Assembly: GCA_902794395.1 (NCBI GenBank) | Contig: CADBHB010000007.1 | Location: forward strand, 1 to 64,000 | DNA: 64,000 nucleotides | Direction of reading: 5' to 3' | DNA from: an uncultured Ruminococcus sp. | GTDB taxonomy: Bacteria; Bacillota; Clostridia; Oscillospirales; Acutalibacteraceae | Part shown: positions 1 to 7,918 of the stretch, piece by piece | Numbering within the stretch: position 1 is the stretch's first letter | Layout: the number at the start of each line of letters is the position of its first letter | The notes under the pieces: generated by a model | Databases searched by the model: none | What the model was told of the DNA's origin: nothing | What the model saw: the letters and a program-made list of their open reading frames with translations, nothing else | Translations under genes and position numbers: made by a program

Positions 1-921
1 CAGGCAATCAGAAAGCTGCTCGAATATTTTAACGAGGATTGCACTTGGATAGTGGATATTGACCTTGAAAAGTTCTTCGACAACGTACCGCAGGACAAGT
101 TGATGAGTTATGTCGGACGCGTTATTCACGACGGAGATACAGAATCCTTAATCAGGAAGTATTTGAAAGCGGGAGTAATGGTGCGCGGTAAATACGAATC
201 AACGAAAGTCGGTACCCCACAGGGCGGAAACCTATCACCGTTATTGAGTAACATTATGCTCAATGAGCTTGACAAAGAGCTTGAAAAACGAGAGCTTAGA
301 TTTACAAGATACGCAGATGACTGTGTTATTGTCGTAAAAAGTGAAGCCTCGGCAAAGAGGGTAATGTATTCGATAACAAGCTGGATCGAAAGAAAACTCG
401 GCTTAAAGGTAAATGCGACCAAGACGCAGATTACCAGACCAATGAAACTTAAATACTTAGGTTTTGGGTTCTGGAAATCCAAAGAGGGCTGGAGAACAAG
501 ACCGCACCAAGATTCAGTTGCAAAGTTTAAGAGAACGATTAAGAAGCTTTGCAAAAGAAGTTGGAGTGTCAGCCTTACCTACCGATTAGGAAAACTAAAC
601 GCAGTAGTTAGAGGCTGGATTAACTATTTTGCACTTGGAGATATGATATCTGCCATAACCCGAATTGATAAACACCTTATGGTACAAATGAGGGTGATTA
701 TTTGGAAACAGTGGAAAGTGCCGAAGAAGCGCGAATGGGGATTAAAGAAACTCGGTGTCAAACCGTGGATAGCGCACGAGCAATCTCATATCAAAGGATA
801 TATGAAGGCAGTACGCTTACCACAGATTAAGAAAGCAATTTCTAAAGAGAAACTGACCAAGCGAGGCTTGGTCAGTCCGTTAGAATACTATCTTAGACAG
901 CATACTTTGAAATTGAATTGA
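1..921 (+). CDS. ltrA: Group II intron reverse transcriptase/maturase, C-terminal part (5' end outside window)
   Basis: This is the intron-encoded protein that reverse-transcribes the intron RNA at its target and helps it splice. The frame is open from base 1, so the N-terminal fingers are outside the window. Visible are the DIDLEKFFDNV and GTPQGGNLSPLLSN blocks, the catalytic RYADDC (YADD) motif of the palm, and a basic thumb/maturase (domain X) region ending near HTLKLN. No HNH endonuclease domain follows, so this belongs to an endonuclease-lacking lineage. Intron domains V and VI start directly after the stop codon, the usual arrangement when the ORF lies in domain IV. Nothing visible suggests inactivation. 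The family is certain; the intron class is not assigned. Confidence 0.93.
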   Translation, partial: QAIRKLLEYFNEDCTWIVDIDLEKFFDNVPQDKLMSYVGRVIHDGDTESLIRKYLKAGVMVRGKYESTKVGTPQGGNLSPLLSNIMLNELDKELEKRELRFTRYADDCVIVVKSEASAKRVMYSITSWIERKLGLKVNATKTQITRPMKLKYLGFGFWKSKEGWRTRPHQDSVAKFKRTIKKLCKRSWSVSLTYRLGKLNAVVRGWINYFALGDMISAITRIDKHLMVQMRVIIWKQWKVPKKREWGLKKLGVKPWIAHEQSHIKGYMKAVRLPQIKKAISKEKLTKRGLVSPLEYYLRQHTLKLN

Positions 922-988
922 ACCGCCGTATGCCGAACGGCACGTACGGTGGTGTGAGAGGGCGGAGAAATTTCACCCTACTCGTCAC
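922..988 (+). ncRNA. Group II intron domains V and VI
   Basis: Domain V spans about 922-953. ACCGCCGT pairs with ACGGTGGT (eight pairs with one G-U), then comes the two-base bulge and a TGCC/GGCA upper stem with a GAAC loop. The catalytic triad reads CGC instead of the more common AGC. Domain VI spans about 954-988. GAG/CTC and GGG/CCC helices frame a bulged A at about 980, eight bases from the proposed 3' end, as expected for the lariat branch point. The exact last base is uncertain by one or two positions. Confidence 0.85.
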
Positions 989-1075
989 CATATTGGTGAT
1001 GATGGCGATCACAATGCCTAACAGCACAGCGCAAATGATGATCGTCCAAATATTGTCAGCGAAAAATGAAAGCAT
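989..1075 (-). pseudogene. Small FeoB-associated membrane protein gene, interrupted by the intron
   Basis: The start codon overlaps the feoB stop by one base (TAATG on the minus strand). The first 29 residues are MLSFFADNIWTIIICAVLLG and a short hydrophobic continuation, which form one membrane helix. This position and shape fit the FeoB-associated small membrane proteins, which normally carry a short Cys/Gly-rich tail. Here the frame runs into intron sequence at about 988, so the remaining residues of the 60-codon open frame are intron antisense. The true 3' part should lie beyond the intron, left of the window. The family assignment rests on context and shape because the diagnostic tail is missing. 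Confidence 0.65.
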
Positions 1076-3765
1076 TATTTCACCTTGACTTTCTTTGTCA
1101 GCTTGCCTGCTTCCTTATAGGGCTTGAAGAGCATGAAGATCATGCCCGCGATAAGCAGAACGGAAACAATAAGACCGAGCACATTGAGGTTGCCGGTGAA
1201 CGCGCCGCCGATCTGGTTGATGCAGAGGGCGACGACATAGGCGAAGCCGCACTGGTAAAGGATGGCGAACGCCGTCCATTTGGCGGAGTTCATCTCGCGG
1301 CGGATAGCGCCCATCGCGGCGAAACAGGGAGCGCAGAGCAGGTTGAACACGAGGAAGGAGAAGCCCGTAACGCTTGTAAATACGGTAGCAAGCGTCGCCC
1401 AGGTGCTGAGCTTTCCGCCGCCGTACAGCACGCCCATGGTGCCGACGATGTTCTCTTTGGCGATAAGACCCGTGATGGAAGCGACAGCCGCCTGCCAGTT
1501 GCCCCAGCCGAGCGGCGCGAACATCCACGCGATAGCGTTGCCGAATGCCGCCAGTATGCTGTTGCTTATCTGATCGTCCTCAAGCATGCCGAAGGTGCCG
1601 TCTATCCAGCCGAAGCGGCTCAGGAACCACAACACGATCGTGGAAAGCAGAATGATGGTACCCGCCTTTTTGATGAAGGACCAGCCGCGCTCCCACATAG
1701 AGCGGAGCACGTTGCCTACCGTAGGCAGATGGTACGCGGGCAGCTCCATTACGAAGGGAGCTGGCTCGCCTGCGAACATCCTTGTCTTTTTAAGCATGAT
1801 GCCCGAAATGATGATAGCCGCCATGCCGATGAAGTACGCGCCTGTTGAGATCCACGGAGAGCCGCCGAAGATAGCGCCCGCGATCATGGCGATAAACGGA
1901 ACCTTGGCGCCGCAGGGGATAAAGGTGGTGGTCATAATAGTCATGCGGCGGTCGCGCTCGTTTTCAATGGTGCGCGACGCCATGATGCCGGGAATTCCGC
2001 AGCCGGTGCCGATCAGGATCGGTATGAAGGACTTGCCCGACAGACCGAAGCGGCGGAAAATGCGGTCGAGCACAAAGGCGATACGCGCCATGTAGCCGCA
2101 CGCCTCCAGGAAAGCCAGCAGCAGGAACAGCACAAGCATTTGCGGCACGAAGCCGAGCACCGCGCCTACGCCGCCGATGATACCGTCGAGGATAAGCCCC
2201 GACAGCCATTCGGGAGCGTTGGCTGCTTCGAGCCATTTGCCGACGATGGCGGGGATGCCGGGCACCCATACGCCGTATTCGGAGGGATCGTCGGATTTGC
2301 CATCGTTCTTCTCAAAGGTTTCGGCGGCGGACTTCACGTCCTCGCCGATGACAGTTTCCTCGCTGACCTCCAGCGTCTCCTCGTCCTCGGTTTCGTAGGT
2401 ATATTCCTCGTCGTCCTTTACGCTCGCGGCAAAGGCGTTCGCGGCGGCGATGCCTTCCTTGCCGTCATATTCCTCGTCCTCAAAATCCAGCAGCGTGCTG
2501 CTTTCGGGGTGCTCGGTGAACACAGCGGCGGCTTCTTTTATTTCCGCGCCGGTGTGCTTTCCCACCTTTTCGTCGTCCCGCAGCCCTGCGGTGAACGCCT
2601 CAACAGAGGCAACGGCAGCGTCGGGGTCGTACTCATAATCCTCGACGTCCTCATTTTCAAAAACAATAAGCTCCTCGCCGCCTTTTGCCTTGGACGCGTC
2701 GTTGACGGTTTCCACCGCTTCCGTGTACATGGACTCATACGCGCCGTTGAGAACAGCGATCGCTTCCGCCTGTTCCTCGGTTTGCGCGGTGCCTATGCCA
2801 AACAGGTGATAACCGTCGCCGAACAGACCGTCGTTTGCCCAGTCGGTCGCCGCCGAGCCGACGGTCACCATTGAGATGTAGTACACCAGGAACATCACTA
2901 CTATGAAAATAGGCAATCCCAAAAAGCGGTTGGTCACAACCTTGTCTATCTTGTCGGACCTTGAAAGCTGTCCCTTTTGCTTGTTCTTGTAAACGCCGTC
3001 GATTATTTTGCCGATATACAGATAGCGCTCGTTGGTGATGATGCTTTCCGCGTCGTCGTCATATTCTTCCTCGACAGCCTTAATGTCGTTTTCAACATGG
3101 CTCTTTGTAGCTGCATCCAGACCGAGCTTTTCAATCACCTTGTCGTCGCGCTCAAATATCTTCACGGCGTACCAGCGCTGCTGTTCCTCGGGCAGCTCGT
3201 GCACGCAGGCTTCCTCGATATGCGCTATCGCGTGCTCTACCGAGCCTTCAAAGGTGTGCTTTGGAACGGGCTTTTTGTCCTCAGCCGCCTTGACAGCGGC
3301 TTGTGCGGCTTCCTGTATGCCCTTGCCTTTAAGCGCGGAGATCTCCACGACCTTGCAGCCCAGCGCGCGCGAAAGCTCCTTGGTGTTGATCTTGATGCCT
3401 GTTTTCTCGACGACGTCCATCATGTTGACGGCAACTACGACGGGGATGCCCAGCTCGCAGAGCTGAGTTGTCAAATACAGGTTCCTTTCCAAATTGGTGC
3501 CGTCCACGATGTTCAGGATCGCGTCGGGACGCTCCTCAATAAGATAGTTACGCGCGACTACCTCCTCCATAGTGTAGGGGGAGAGCGAGTAAATACCGGG
3601 AAGGTCGGTGATGGTAACGTCGCTGTGCTTTTTCAGCTTGCCTTCCTTTTTTTCGACGGTGACGCCGGGCCAGTTGCCGACGAATTGATTCGCGCCCGTC
3701 AGCGCATTGAACAGCGTAGTTTTACCGCTGTTCGGGTTGCCCGCTAAGGCAATAGTCATTTTCAT
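1075..3765 (-). CDS. feoB: Ferrous iron transporter FeoB with acidic insert
   Basis: FeoB imports Fe(II) across the cytoplasmic membrane. The N-terminal G domain shows GNPNSGKT (9-16), DLPG (54-57) and NMMD (114-117), followed by a helical GDI-like spacer. The permease half starts near residue 280 and carries the GTGCGIPGIMASRT Fe-pore motif near 587-600. At 896 residues it is longer than most FeoB proteins (about 650-800). The excess is an Asp/Glu-rich segment at about 325-497, between the first and second membrane segments, with an internal duplication: DYEYD...AFTAGLRDDE is echoed by DEEYD...AFAASVKDDE. The gene follows feoA and an operator at 3791-3806 and ends in a one-base overlap with the disrupted small gene. 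Confidence 0.97.
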   Translation of the reverse strand: MKMTIALAGNPNSGKTTLFNALTGANQFVGNWPGVTVEKKEGKLKKHSDVTITDLPGIYSLSPYTMEEVVARNYLIEERPDAILNIVDGTNLERNLYLTTQLCELGIPVVVAVNMMDVVEKTGIKINTKELSRALGCKVVEISALKGKGIQEAAQAAVKAAEDKKPVPKHTFEGSVEHAIAHIEEACVHELPEEQQRWYAVKIFERDDKVIEKLGLDAATKSHVENDIKAVEEEYDDDAESIITNERYLYIGKIIDGVYKNKQKGQLSRSDKIDKVVTNRFLGLPIFIVVMFLVYYISMVTVGSAATDWANDGLFGDGYHLFGIGTAQTEEQAEAIAVLNGAYESMYTEAVETVNDASKAKGGEELIVFENEDVEDYEYDPDAAVASVEAFTAGLRDDEKVGKHTGAEIKEAAAVFTEHPESSTLLDFEDEEYDGKEGIAAANAFAASVKDDEEYTYETEDEETLEVSEETVIGEDVKSAAETFEKNDGKSDDPSEYGVWVPGIPAIVGKWLEAANAPEWLSGLILDGIIGGVGAVLGFVPQMLVLFLLLAFLEACGYMARIAFVLDRIFRRFGLSGKSFIPILIGTGCGIPGIMASRTIENERDRRMTIMTTTFIPCGAKVPFIAMIAGAIFGGSPWISTGAYFIGMAAIIISGIMLKKTRMFAGEPAPFVMELPAYHLPTVGNVLRSMWERGWSFIKKAGTIILLSTIVLWFLSRFGWIDGTFGMLEDDQISNSILAAFGNAIAWMFAPLGWGNWQAAVASITGLIAKENIVGTMGVLYGGGKLSTWATLATVFTSVTGFSFLVFNLLCAPCFAAMGAIRREMNSAKWTAFAILYQCGFAYVVALCINQIGGAFTGNLNVLGLIVSVLLIAGMIFMLFKPYKEAGKLTKKVKVK

Positions 3766-3790
3766 GTGATTTCCCCATTTCTGTATAATA

Positions 3791-3806
3791 GTTAGAGTGT
3801 GCTAAC
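3791..3806. promoter_or_regulatory. DtxR-type operator upstream of feoB (site A)
   Basis: GTTAG-AGTGTG-CTAAC has 5-bp arms and a 6-bp spacer. It lies between feoA (ends 3819) and feoB (starts 3765). Four similar sites with the same spacing flank the DtxR-type gene and the metal-ABC operon. Confidence 0.6.
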
Positions 3807-3818
3807 TTATAGGCGTGA

Positions 3819-4040
3819 TCAAACGATCTCTACCATCGCCGCGTCAGCCTTGCGGATGGACAGCTGATACCCGCGGACGGTGACTTCCATAGGGTCTCCC
3901 AGGGGAGCTACCTTCTGTACCTTGATCTCAACGCCCTTAGTGATACCCATATCCATGATGCGGCGCTTTACCGCGCCCTCATCGTGGAGCTTTTTCACCT
4001 TGCAGGTGCCGCCGATAGGAACATCTCTTAATGTACTCAT
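3819..4040 (-). CDS. feoA: FeoA-family protein 1
   Basis: FeoA is a small SH3-like cytoplasmic protein that works with FeoB in ferrous iron uptake. The 73 residues show the family pattern: TLRDVPIGGTCKVKKL, then RRIMDMGITKGVEIKV, APLGDPMEVTVRGYQLSIR and a C-terminal AAMVEIV strand. It lies 53 bases upstream of feoB on the same strand and is probably cotranscribed with it. GGAGG on the minus strand sits just before the ATG. This is the first of two different FeoA proteins in the locus and the more typical one. Confidence 0.93.
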   Translation of the reverse strand: MSTLRDVPIGGTCKVKKLHDEGAVKRRIMDMGITKGVEIKVQKVAPLGDPMEVTVRGYQLSIRKADAAMVEIV

Positions 4041-4114
4041 TTTTGCCTCCTAAAACCAAATAATATAATCGGGCGCGGACAGGGTCCGCCCGTCATTTGC
4101 GTTTTTTTATGAAA

Positions 4115-4324
4115 CTAAACCATTATTTTCTGCGCCATTTCCCGACTTACGGCAATACGCGCGTCTTTTACATTGACTATCAGGTTGCCGCCCATAGAGC
4201 TGATGACAGTTATGGCAGCGCCGGGCACAAAGCCCAGATTTTGCAGGTGCGCCCTGACGTCATTGTTTCCGCCGATGTGTTTGATGATGACTTTTTCGCC
4301 GATGACGGCGAGTGTAAGCGGCAT
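4115..4324 (-). CDS. feoA: FeoA-family protein 2
   Basis: A second SH3-like FeoA protein of 69 residues. MPLTLAVIGEKVIIKHIGG is followed by LQNLGFVPGAAITVISS and DARIAVSREMAQKIMV, matching the FeoA fold. It is clearly different in sequence from the neighbouring FeoA at 3819-4040, so the pair is not a recent duplication. AAGGAGG lies about 8 bases before the ATG. It follows the DtxR-type gene with operator site B in the gap, which suggests iron-dependent control. Two-FeoA loci are common in Clostridia; the separate roles of the two copies are not known. Confidence 0.9.
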   Translation of the reverse strand: MPLTLAVIGEKVIIKHIGGNNDVRAHLQNLGFVPGAAITVISSMGGNLIVNVKDARIAVSREMAQKIMV

Positions 4325-4347
4325 GGTATACCTCCTTTTTGTTGAGG

Positions 4348-4363
4348 GTTAGGGTAAGCTAAC
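4348..4363. promoter_or_regulatory. DtxR-type operator upstream of feoA2 (site B)
   Basis: GTTAG-GGTAAG-CTAAC, extendable to 7-bp arms GGGTTAG/CTAACCC. It overlaps the last codons of the DtxR-type gene and precedes feoA2. Arm sequence and 6-bp spacer are the same as in sites A, C and D. Confidence 0.65.
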
Positions 4364-4751
4364 CCTGTGGTGTAAAAAAATCTTTGCGCGACATAAGCTG
4401 CCGCAGCTTTTTAAGCGCCTTCAGCGATTCCTCGCTGACGCCGTGCTCCATTCTGCACGCGTCGGCTTTGGCGGTCTCTCTGTCTACTCCCAGATCGGTC
4501 AGCAGACCATAGACAGCCTCGTTGCGCTCAATGACATATTTGCCTATCATTTCGCCCGATTCGGTCAGTTCAACGGTTCGGTCGGGCAGTATTTTAAGGT
4601 AACCCGCCGTTTCCATCTCTCTTAGCGCTACAGATACCGTCGGTCTGGAAACTCCCAGCTCGCGCGCGATATACGCGCCGCGCACCAAGCCGTTTTCCCG
4701 CAGGCGATAGATGATCCTCATGTAATCTTCTGCCTTTTGACTACGTTCCAT
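4359..4751 (-). CDS. DtxR/MntR-family metal-dependent transcriptional repressor
   Basis: The 130 residues start with a winged helix-turn-helix (EDYMRIIYRLRENGLVRGAYIARELGVSRPTVSVALREMETAGYL) and continue into the DtxR/MntR metal-binding and dimerisation region. Candidate ligands are the Glu/Asp/His/Cys residues around IGKYVIERNEAVYGLL and DACRMEHGVSEE. There is no C-terminal SH3 domain, so it is MntR-sized. The usual role is to bind Fe(II) or Mn(II) and repress uptake genes. It heads the feo genes and has a consensus promoter plus two operator-like palindromes in its own leader, so it is probably autoregulated. Iron is the likely effector from context, but Mn cannot be excluded. Confidence 0.9.
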   Translation of the reverse strand: MERSQKAEDYMRIIYRLRENGLVRGAYIARELGVSRPTVSVALREMETAGYLKILPDRTVELTESGEMIGKYVIERNEAVYGLLTDLGVDRETAKADACRMEHGVSEESLKALKKLRQLMSRKDFFTPQG

Positions 4752-4771
4752 GGTCGTCCCCTCAGTGAAAG

Positions 4772-4787
4772 GTTAGTTTAAGCTAAC
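4772..4787. promoter_or_regulatory. DtxR-type operator in the regulator's leader (site C)
   Basis: GTTAG-TTTAAG-CTAAC, with arms extending to 8 bp (AAGGTTAG/CTAACCTT, 4769-4790). Read as a 19-mer from 4773 it matches the classical DtxR box TTAGGTTAGCCTAACCTAA at 14 positions by my count. It lies between the promoter and the start codon of the regulator. Confidence 0.7.
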
Positions 4788-4810
4788 CTTTTTGCAAACT
4801 ATAAAAGTCA

Positions 4811-4829
4811 GGCGGTTAGCCTGACCTTA
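4811..4829. promoter_or_regulatory. Second DtxR-box-like palindrome at the transcription start
   Basis: GGCGGTTAGCCTGACCTTA matches 14 of 19 positions of the classical DtxR/IdeR box and would cover the +1 region of the promoter at 4837-4865. The same bases also form a short hairpin, GTCAGGC/GCCTGAC (4807-4825), so a structural role is possible. Confidence 0.5.
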
Positions 4830-4836
4830 CTGACAC

Positions 4837-4865
4837 AGTATAGCAAAGGTTTCAAGGTTTGTCAA
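4837..4865 (-). promoter_or_regulatory. Promoter of the DtxR-type gene
   Basis: On the minus strand TTGACA (4865-4860), a 17-bp spacer and TATACT (4842-4837) form a near-consensus housekeeping promoter reading toward the regulator and the feo genes. Confidence 0.8.
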
Positions 4866-4892
4866 GCTTTTTTTGACAAGTGCTTGAGAAGC

Positions 4893-4922
4893 GCCGATCC
4901 ACCCGGGCGAGGGTCGATCGGC
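4893..4922 (-). terminator. Stem-loop after the ABC permease gene
   Basis: GCCGATC/GATCGGC arms with an inner ACCC/GGGT pairing start 8 bases past the permease stop. The following T-tract is weak on the minus strand, so this may be an RNA 3'-end hairpin instead of a strong terminator. Confidence 0.4.
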
Positions 4923-4929
4923 TCTCTCT

Positions 4930-7221
4930 TTATTCAGCGCCCTTCAGCGCTTCAACCATATCTATTTTTTTGTTTTTGCGGGCAACCATCAGTCCGACCA
5001 AAAGCGAAACGCCGAAGGTCAGCAGGATGGATACGCAGAAGGTAAGGGGTCCCAGCATCAGCTTCATCTCATACTCGCCCGCAAGCGACATAAGCATCCA
5101 TTTAAGCACGCCGACTCCCGCGGGAAGTCCTATTATAACGCCGATGAAGGTAAGCCAGATGTTTTGAGAGATAAGCAGCTTGCCTATAGCGCGGTTGCGG
5201 AAGCCGAGCACCTTTAGGGTGGCAAGCTCACGCGAACGCTCCACATAGCTCATAATGCCGAGGTTATAGAGCACGACAATACCGAGCACAGCGGCGGCGA
5301 CCACGAGGATGATAACCATGCCGTCCATTATCTTCACAAAGCTTTTGAAGGAATCCATAAGCTGTGCCTTGTCCTGCTTGCCCGCGATCAAATCATCCGA
5401 GGGGATTTGCGAGGTGGATTTGTCCGTGTATATCGAAGAAATGGTGTAATGTATGCCAAGCTTGTCGGCAAGTGCGTCCGTCATGGTGACGCTCTCGGTC
5501 ATAACGGAGCGGTTATAACCGATAACCTTTGCCGTATATGTGTCCTTGGAACCATAGGGTGAAAACGTTATCTCGTCGCCGATATTCGCCTTGTCCTTTA
5601 GCCTAAGGCAGAGATAAACGCCCTCGTCGCTGAGCTCGATCCTGTTGTTGTCCTCGTCGATGACGTTGAACAGTCTGTTTGGATTGTGGATGATGTCGAG
5701 CGTCACGGTATCGCCCTTTAGGCTTATGCCCGTCAGGCTCTCCCAGTCGCCGTCAAGCTCCCCGCAAAGCGCCTTTGCTTTTGCGGAGTCGGCGTTGTCG
5801 GTCAGGTTGACCTTTGTGGTGTAGTTGGAAATATCGTTTTCAAGCAGGTCAAGGAAGCCCGACATGGTGTCGCGCATGCCCAAGCCGCCTACCATCAGCA
5901 CCATGCAGCCCACTATGCCGAACAGGGTCATCGCCGAGCGGCTCTTGTGGCGGCTAAGATCGCGGATGTTCCACTTTGTACCGAAGTGCAGCCTGTCCCA
6001 AAAGCGGAAGCGCTCCAAAAAGCTTTTCCGCATCTTTTTCGGCGTGTACGGACGAAGCGCGTCGGCGGCGGTGCCCTTTAGCTGCCTGCGCACTGACAGA
6101 TAGCTTATAAACGTCAGCAAGCAGACGGCGCCCGCCATCACGGGCCAGCAAAACGCGGGTATCGCCGCGCCCCAGTCGGGCATGTCAAAGTAGGTGCCCA
6201 TCATGCCGCCCTCGCTCATTATCGCTTTGCAAACTACCAGCCCCAGCGCCATGCCCAGTGCGGTACCCACCAGACCTATAAACAGCCCGTAGGAGGTGTA
6301 GTGGAGCAGTATCCTGCGGTTTTTGAAGCCGAGGGCTTTCAGTGTGCCTATCTGTGTTTTTTCCTTTGTGGCTATGCGGTGCATGGTGGTCACCATAGTC
6401 AAAATCGCGATAGCCAGGAAGAGCACGGGAAGCACCGAGCCCATCGTCTTGCCCTCCGTCGCCTCACCGCTCGACTCCTTGTACACTACATGGTCTTCCT
6501 TAGGCGTCACCATTATAGTCCTGCCAAGGGCGGTTTTTACGCTGTCCTCAAGCTTTTCCTTAGGTAAATCGGAAAGCAGGTTTATCTGTGCGTAGGTAGT
6601 GTCAAGGGCTTTTTCGCCGACGGTTTCTTTCAGCTTTTTCGGCGAGATATAGGCGTAGCCGTAGGTGCTGTAGTCGGGCATCATCTGGTTTTTGTCGGCG
6701 ACGCAGATCATATGCTCGCCCGCCTTGATAAGACCCACTGTTTTGCCCGTTATCTCCGTTCCCTGAAATTCGAGCGTGAGTGTATCGCCCAGCTTGTAAT
6801 GGTTTGCGGCGGCGAATTTGTCGCTCAGCCAAAAGCCGTCGCCGTTTTCGTCATAAGGCGCTCCCTTTGTGACGACAAAGGTAGAAACCGTGTAGTTCTC
6901 GCTGACGTCCAGCGCAAGGCTTTTGTTTTTCTCGCCCTTTATATCCAGATTGACGGATAAGTAGCGCGTAGCCGCGTCAACGCCCTCTATGTCGGAAATT
7001 TTATCTATGTCGTCCTTTGAAAAGCCCTTTTCGGAATAAAGGCGGTAATCGGCGTATTTTGTCTGCCTGAAAAACTTGCCCGTATCTACCTCAATGGTTT
7101 TCCACTCCATATTGAAGCCCAGAAACATTCCCATGCCGAGCGTTATCATCAGGATCATCGAGATGAACTGCGCCTTGTAGCTCCACGCGGTTCGTAATAA
7201 TTTGCGTATCAGCATCACCAT
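4930..7221 (-). CDS. MacB/FtsX-type ABC transporter permease
   Basis: This 763-residue permease has the two-FtsX-domain layout: a membrane helix near 14-34, an extracytoplasmic domain, three helices around 265-370, a second extracytoplasmic domain, and three C-terminal helices with the ATLKVLGFRNRAIGKLL coupling element. A matching element, IGTLKALGFKNRRILLHYT, sits after the first domain. Such proteins move lipids, peptides, haem or drugs out of the membrane, or act as mechanotransmitters; the substrate is not readable here. It overlaps the ATPase gene by 7 bases. The operon begins with a heavy-metal-associated protein and carries DtxR-type operators, so a role in metal or haem homeostasis is inferred. 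Confidence 0.88.
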   Translation of the reverse strand: MVMLIRKLLRTAWSYKAQFISMILMITLGMGMFLGFNMEWKTIEVDTGKFFRQTKYADYRLYSEKGFSKDDIDKISDIEGVDAATRYLSVNLDIKGEKNKSLALDVSENYTVSTFVVTKGAPYDENGDGFWLSDKFAAANHYKLGDTLTLEFQGTEITGKTVGLIKAGEHMICVADKNQMMPDYSTYGYAYISPKKLKETVGEKALDTTYAQINLLSDLPKEKLEDSVKTALGRTIMVTPKEDHVVYKESSGEATEGKTMGSVLPVLFLAIAILTMVTTMHRIATKEKTQIGTLKALGFKNRRILLHYTSYGLFIGLVGTALGMALGLVVCKAIMSEGGMMGTYFDMPDWGAAIPAFCWPVMAGAVCLLTFISYLSVRRQLKGTAADALRPYTPKKMRKSFLERFRFWDRLHFGTKWNIRDLSRHKSRSAMTLFGIVGCMVLMVGGLGMRDTMSGFLDLLENDISNYTTKVNLTDNADSAKAKALCGELDGDWESLTGISLKGDTVTLDIIHNPNRLFNVIDEDNNRIELSDEGVYLCLRLKDKANIGDEITFSPYGSKDTYTAKVIGYNRSVMTESVTMTDALADKLGIHYTISSIYTDKSTSQIPSDDLIAGKQDKAQLMDSFKSFVKIMDGMVIILVVAAAVLGIVVLYNLGIMSYVERSRELATLKVLGFRNRAIGKLLISQNIWLTFIGVIIGLPAGVGVLKWMLMSLAGEYEMKLMLGPLTFCVSILLTFGVSLLVGLMVARKNKKIDMVEALKGAE

Positions 7222-7916
7222 TCCACCTCGTCCGCGCTCATGGGATTCTCCTGCTCGGTTATCGTGCGTATTTTGCCGTTCTTGACACGGATGACCACGT
7301 CAGCCATTTTTGCGATGCTTTGGTTGTGGGTAACTATAACGATGGTCTTTCCGTAGCTTTTCGCCATTTTCAGCAGAAGCTTTAACACCATAACGCCCGT
7401 TTCGGAATCGAGCGCGCCGGTCGGCTCGTCGCAAAGCAGTATCCTCGGGTTCTTTGCCAAGGCTCTGGCTATGGAAACGCGCTGCTGCTCGCCGCCCGAA
7501 AGCTCGGACGGAAAGTTGTGCAGGTGGTCGCTGAGTCCCACCTCAGCTATCATCTGTTTGGCGTCCAGAGCGTCGGGAGCGATGGAGGACACCAGCTCAA
7601 CGTTCTCGTATACGGTAAGCGTGGGGATAAGGTTGTAAAACTGAAATACAAAGCCCACCGTAGCGGCTCGGTAGTCGGCAAGCTCGTTGTCGGACAGCGT
7701 GCTTATGTCTTTGCCGTTCACGGTTATGGTGCCGTTTGTGGGGCTGTCAAGTCCGCCCAATAGGTTAAGCAGCGTGCTTTTGCCCGCGCCCGAAGGACCC
7801 AGTATGACCACGAACTTGCCCTCATCAAGCGTAAAGCTCACCTTATCGAGCGCCTTGGATTCGTGCTCGCCTCTTTTGTATACTCTTGTTACGTTTTCAA
7901 ATTGAACTATACTCAT
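7215..7916 (-). CDS. ABC transporter ATP-binding protein (MacB/LolD type)
   Basis: The 233-residue ATPase energises the adjacent FtsX-type permease. Walker A is GPSGAGKST, the signature is LSGGEQQRV, Walker B is [12 protein letters not shown], and the switch His is in IVIVTHNQ. The sequence is most like the MacB/LolD/SalX group by its [18 protein letters not shown]-loop region. It starts two bases after the stop of the HMA-domain gene and overlaps the permease start, so the three genes form one operon. Confidence 0.95.
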   Translation of the reverse strand: MSIVQFENVTRVYKRGEHESKALDKVSFTLDEGKFVVILGPSGAGKSTLLNLLGGLDSPTNGTITVNGKDISTLSDNELADYRAATVGFVFQFYNLIPTLTVYENVELVSSIAPDALDAKQMIAEVGLSDHLHNFPSELSGGEQQRVSIARALAKNPRILLCDEPTGALDSETGVMVLKLLLKMAKSYGKTIVIVTHNQSIAKMADVVIRVKNGKIRTITEQENPMSADEVEW

Positions 7917-7918
7917 AA

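Larger units (their letters stand above)
1..988 (+). mobile_element. Group II intron, 3' portion
   Basis: The reverse transcriptase frame followed by canonical domains V and VI marks the 3' end of a group II intron in plus orientation. The 3' boundary is placed at about 988, eight bases past the probable branch-point A and just before flanking minus-strand coding sequence resumes at about 989. The 5' end is outside the window. The intron lies antisense to the minus-strand gene it interrupts, so it cannot splice out of that gene's transcript. Confidence 0.85.

Noticed and set aside
893..1075. A full 60-residue minus-strand protein downstream of feoB
   Set aside because: Only the first 29 codons are gene sequence; the remainder reads antisense through intron domains VI and V and the maturase 3' end.
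1066..1848. Long plus-strand open frame opposite feoB
   Set aside because: Antisense shadow of feoB with no ribosome site and a biased, low-complexity composition. The same reasoning removes the other long frames opposite glnN, gltB, the ketosynthase and pheT.
4070..4107. Terminator between the two feoA genes
   Set aside because: A CGGGC..CGGAC/GTCCG..CCCG hairpin exists, but its T-run is on the plus strand and 10 bases away, where no gene would use it; the minus-strand side is only AT-rich.
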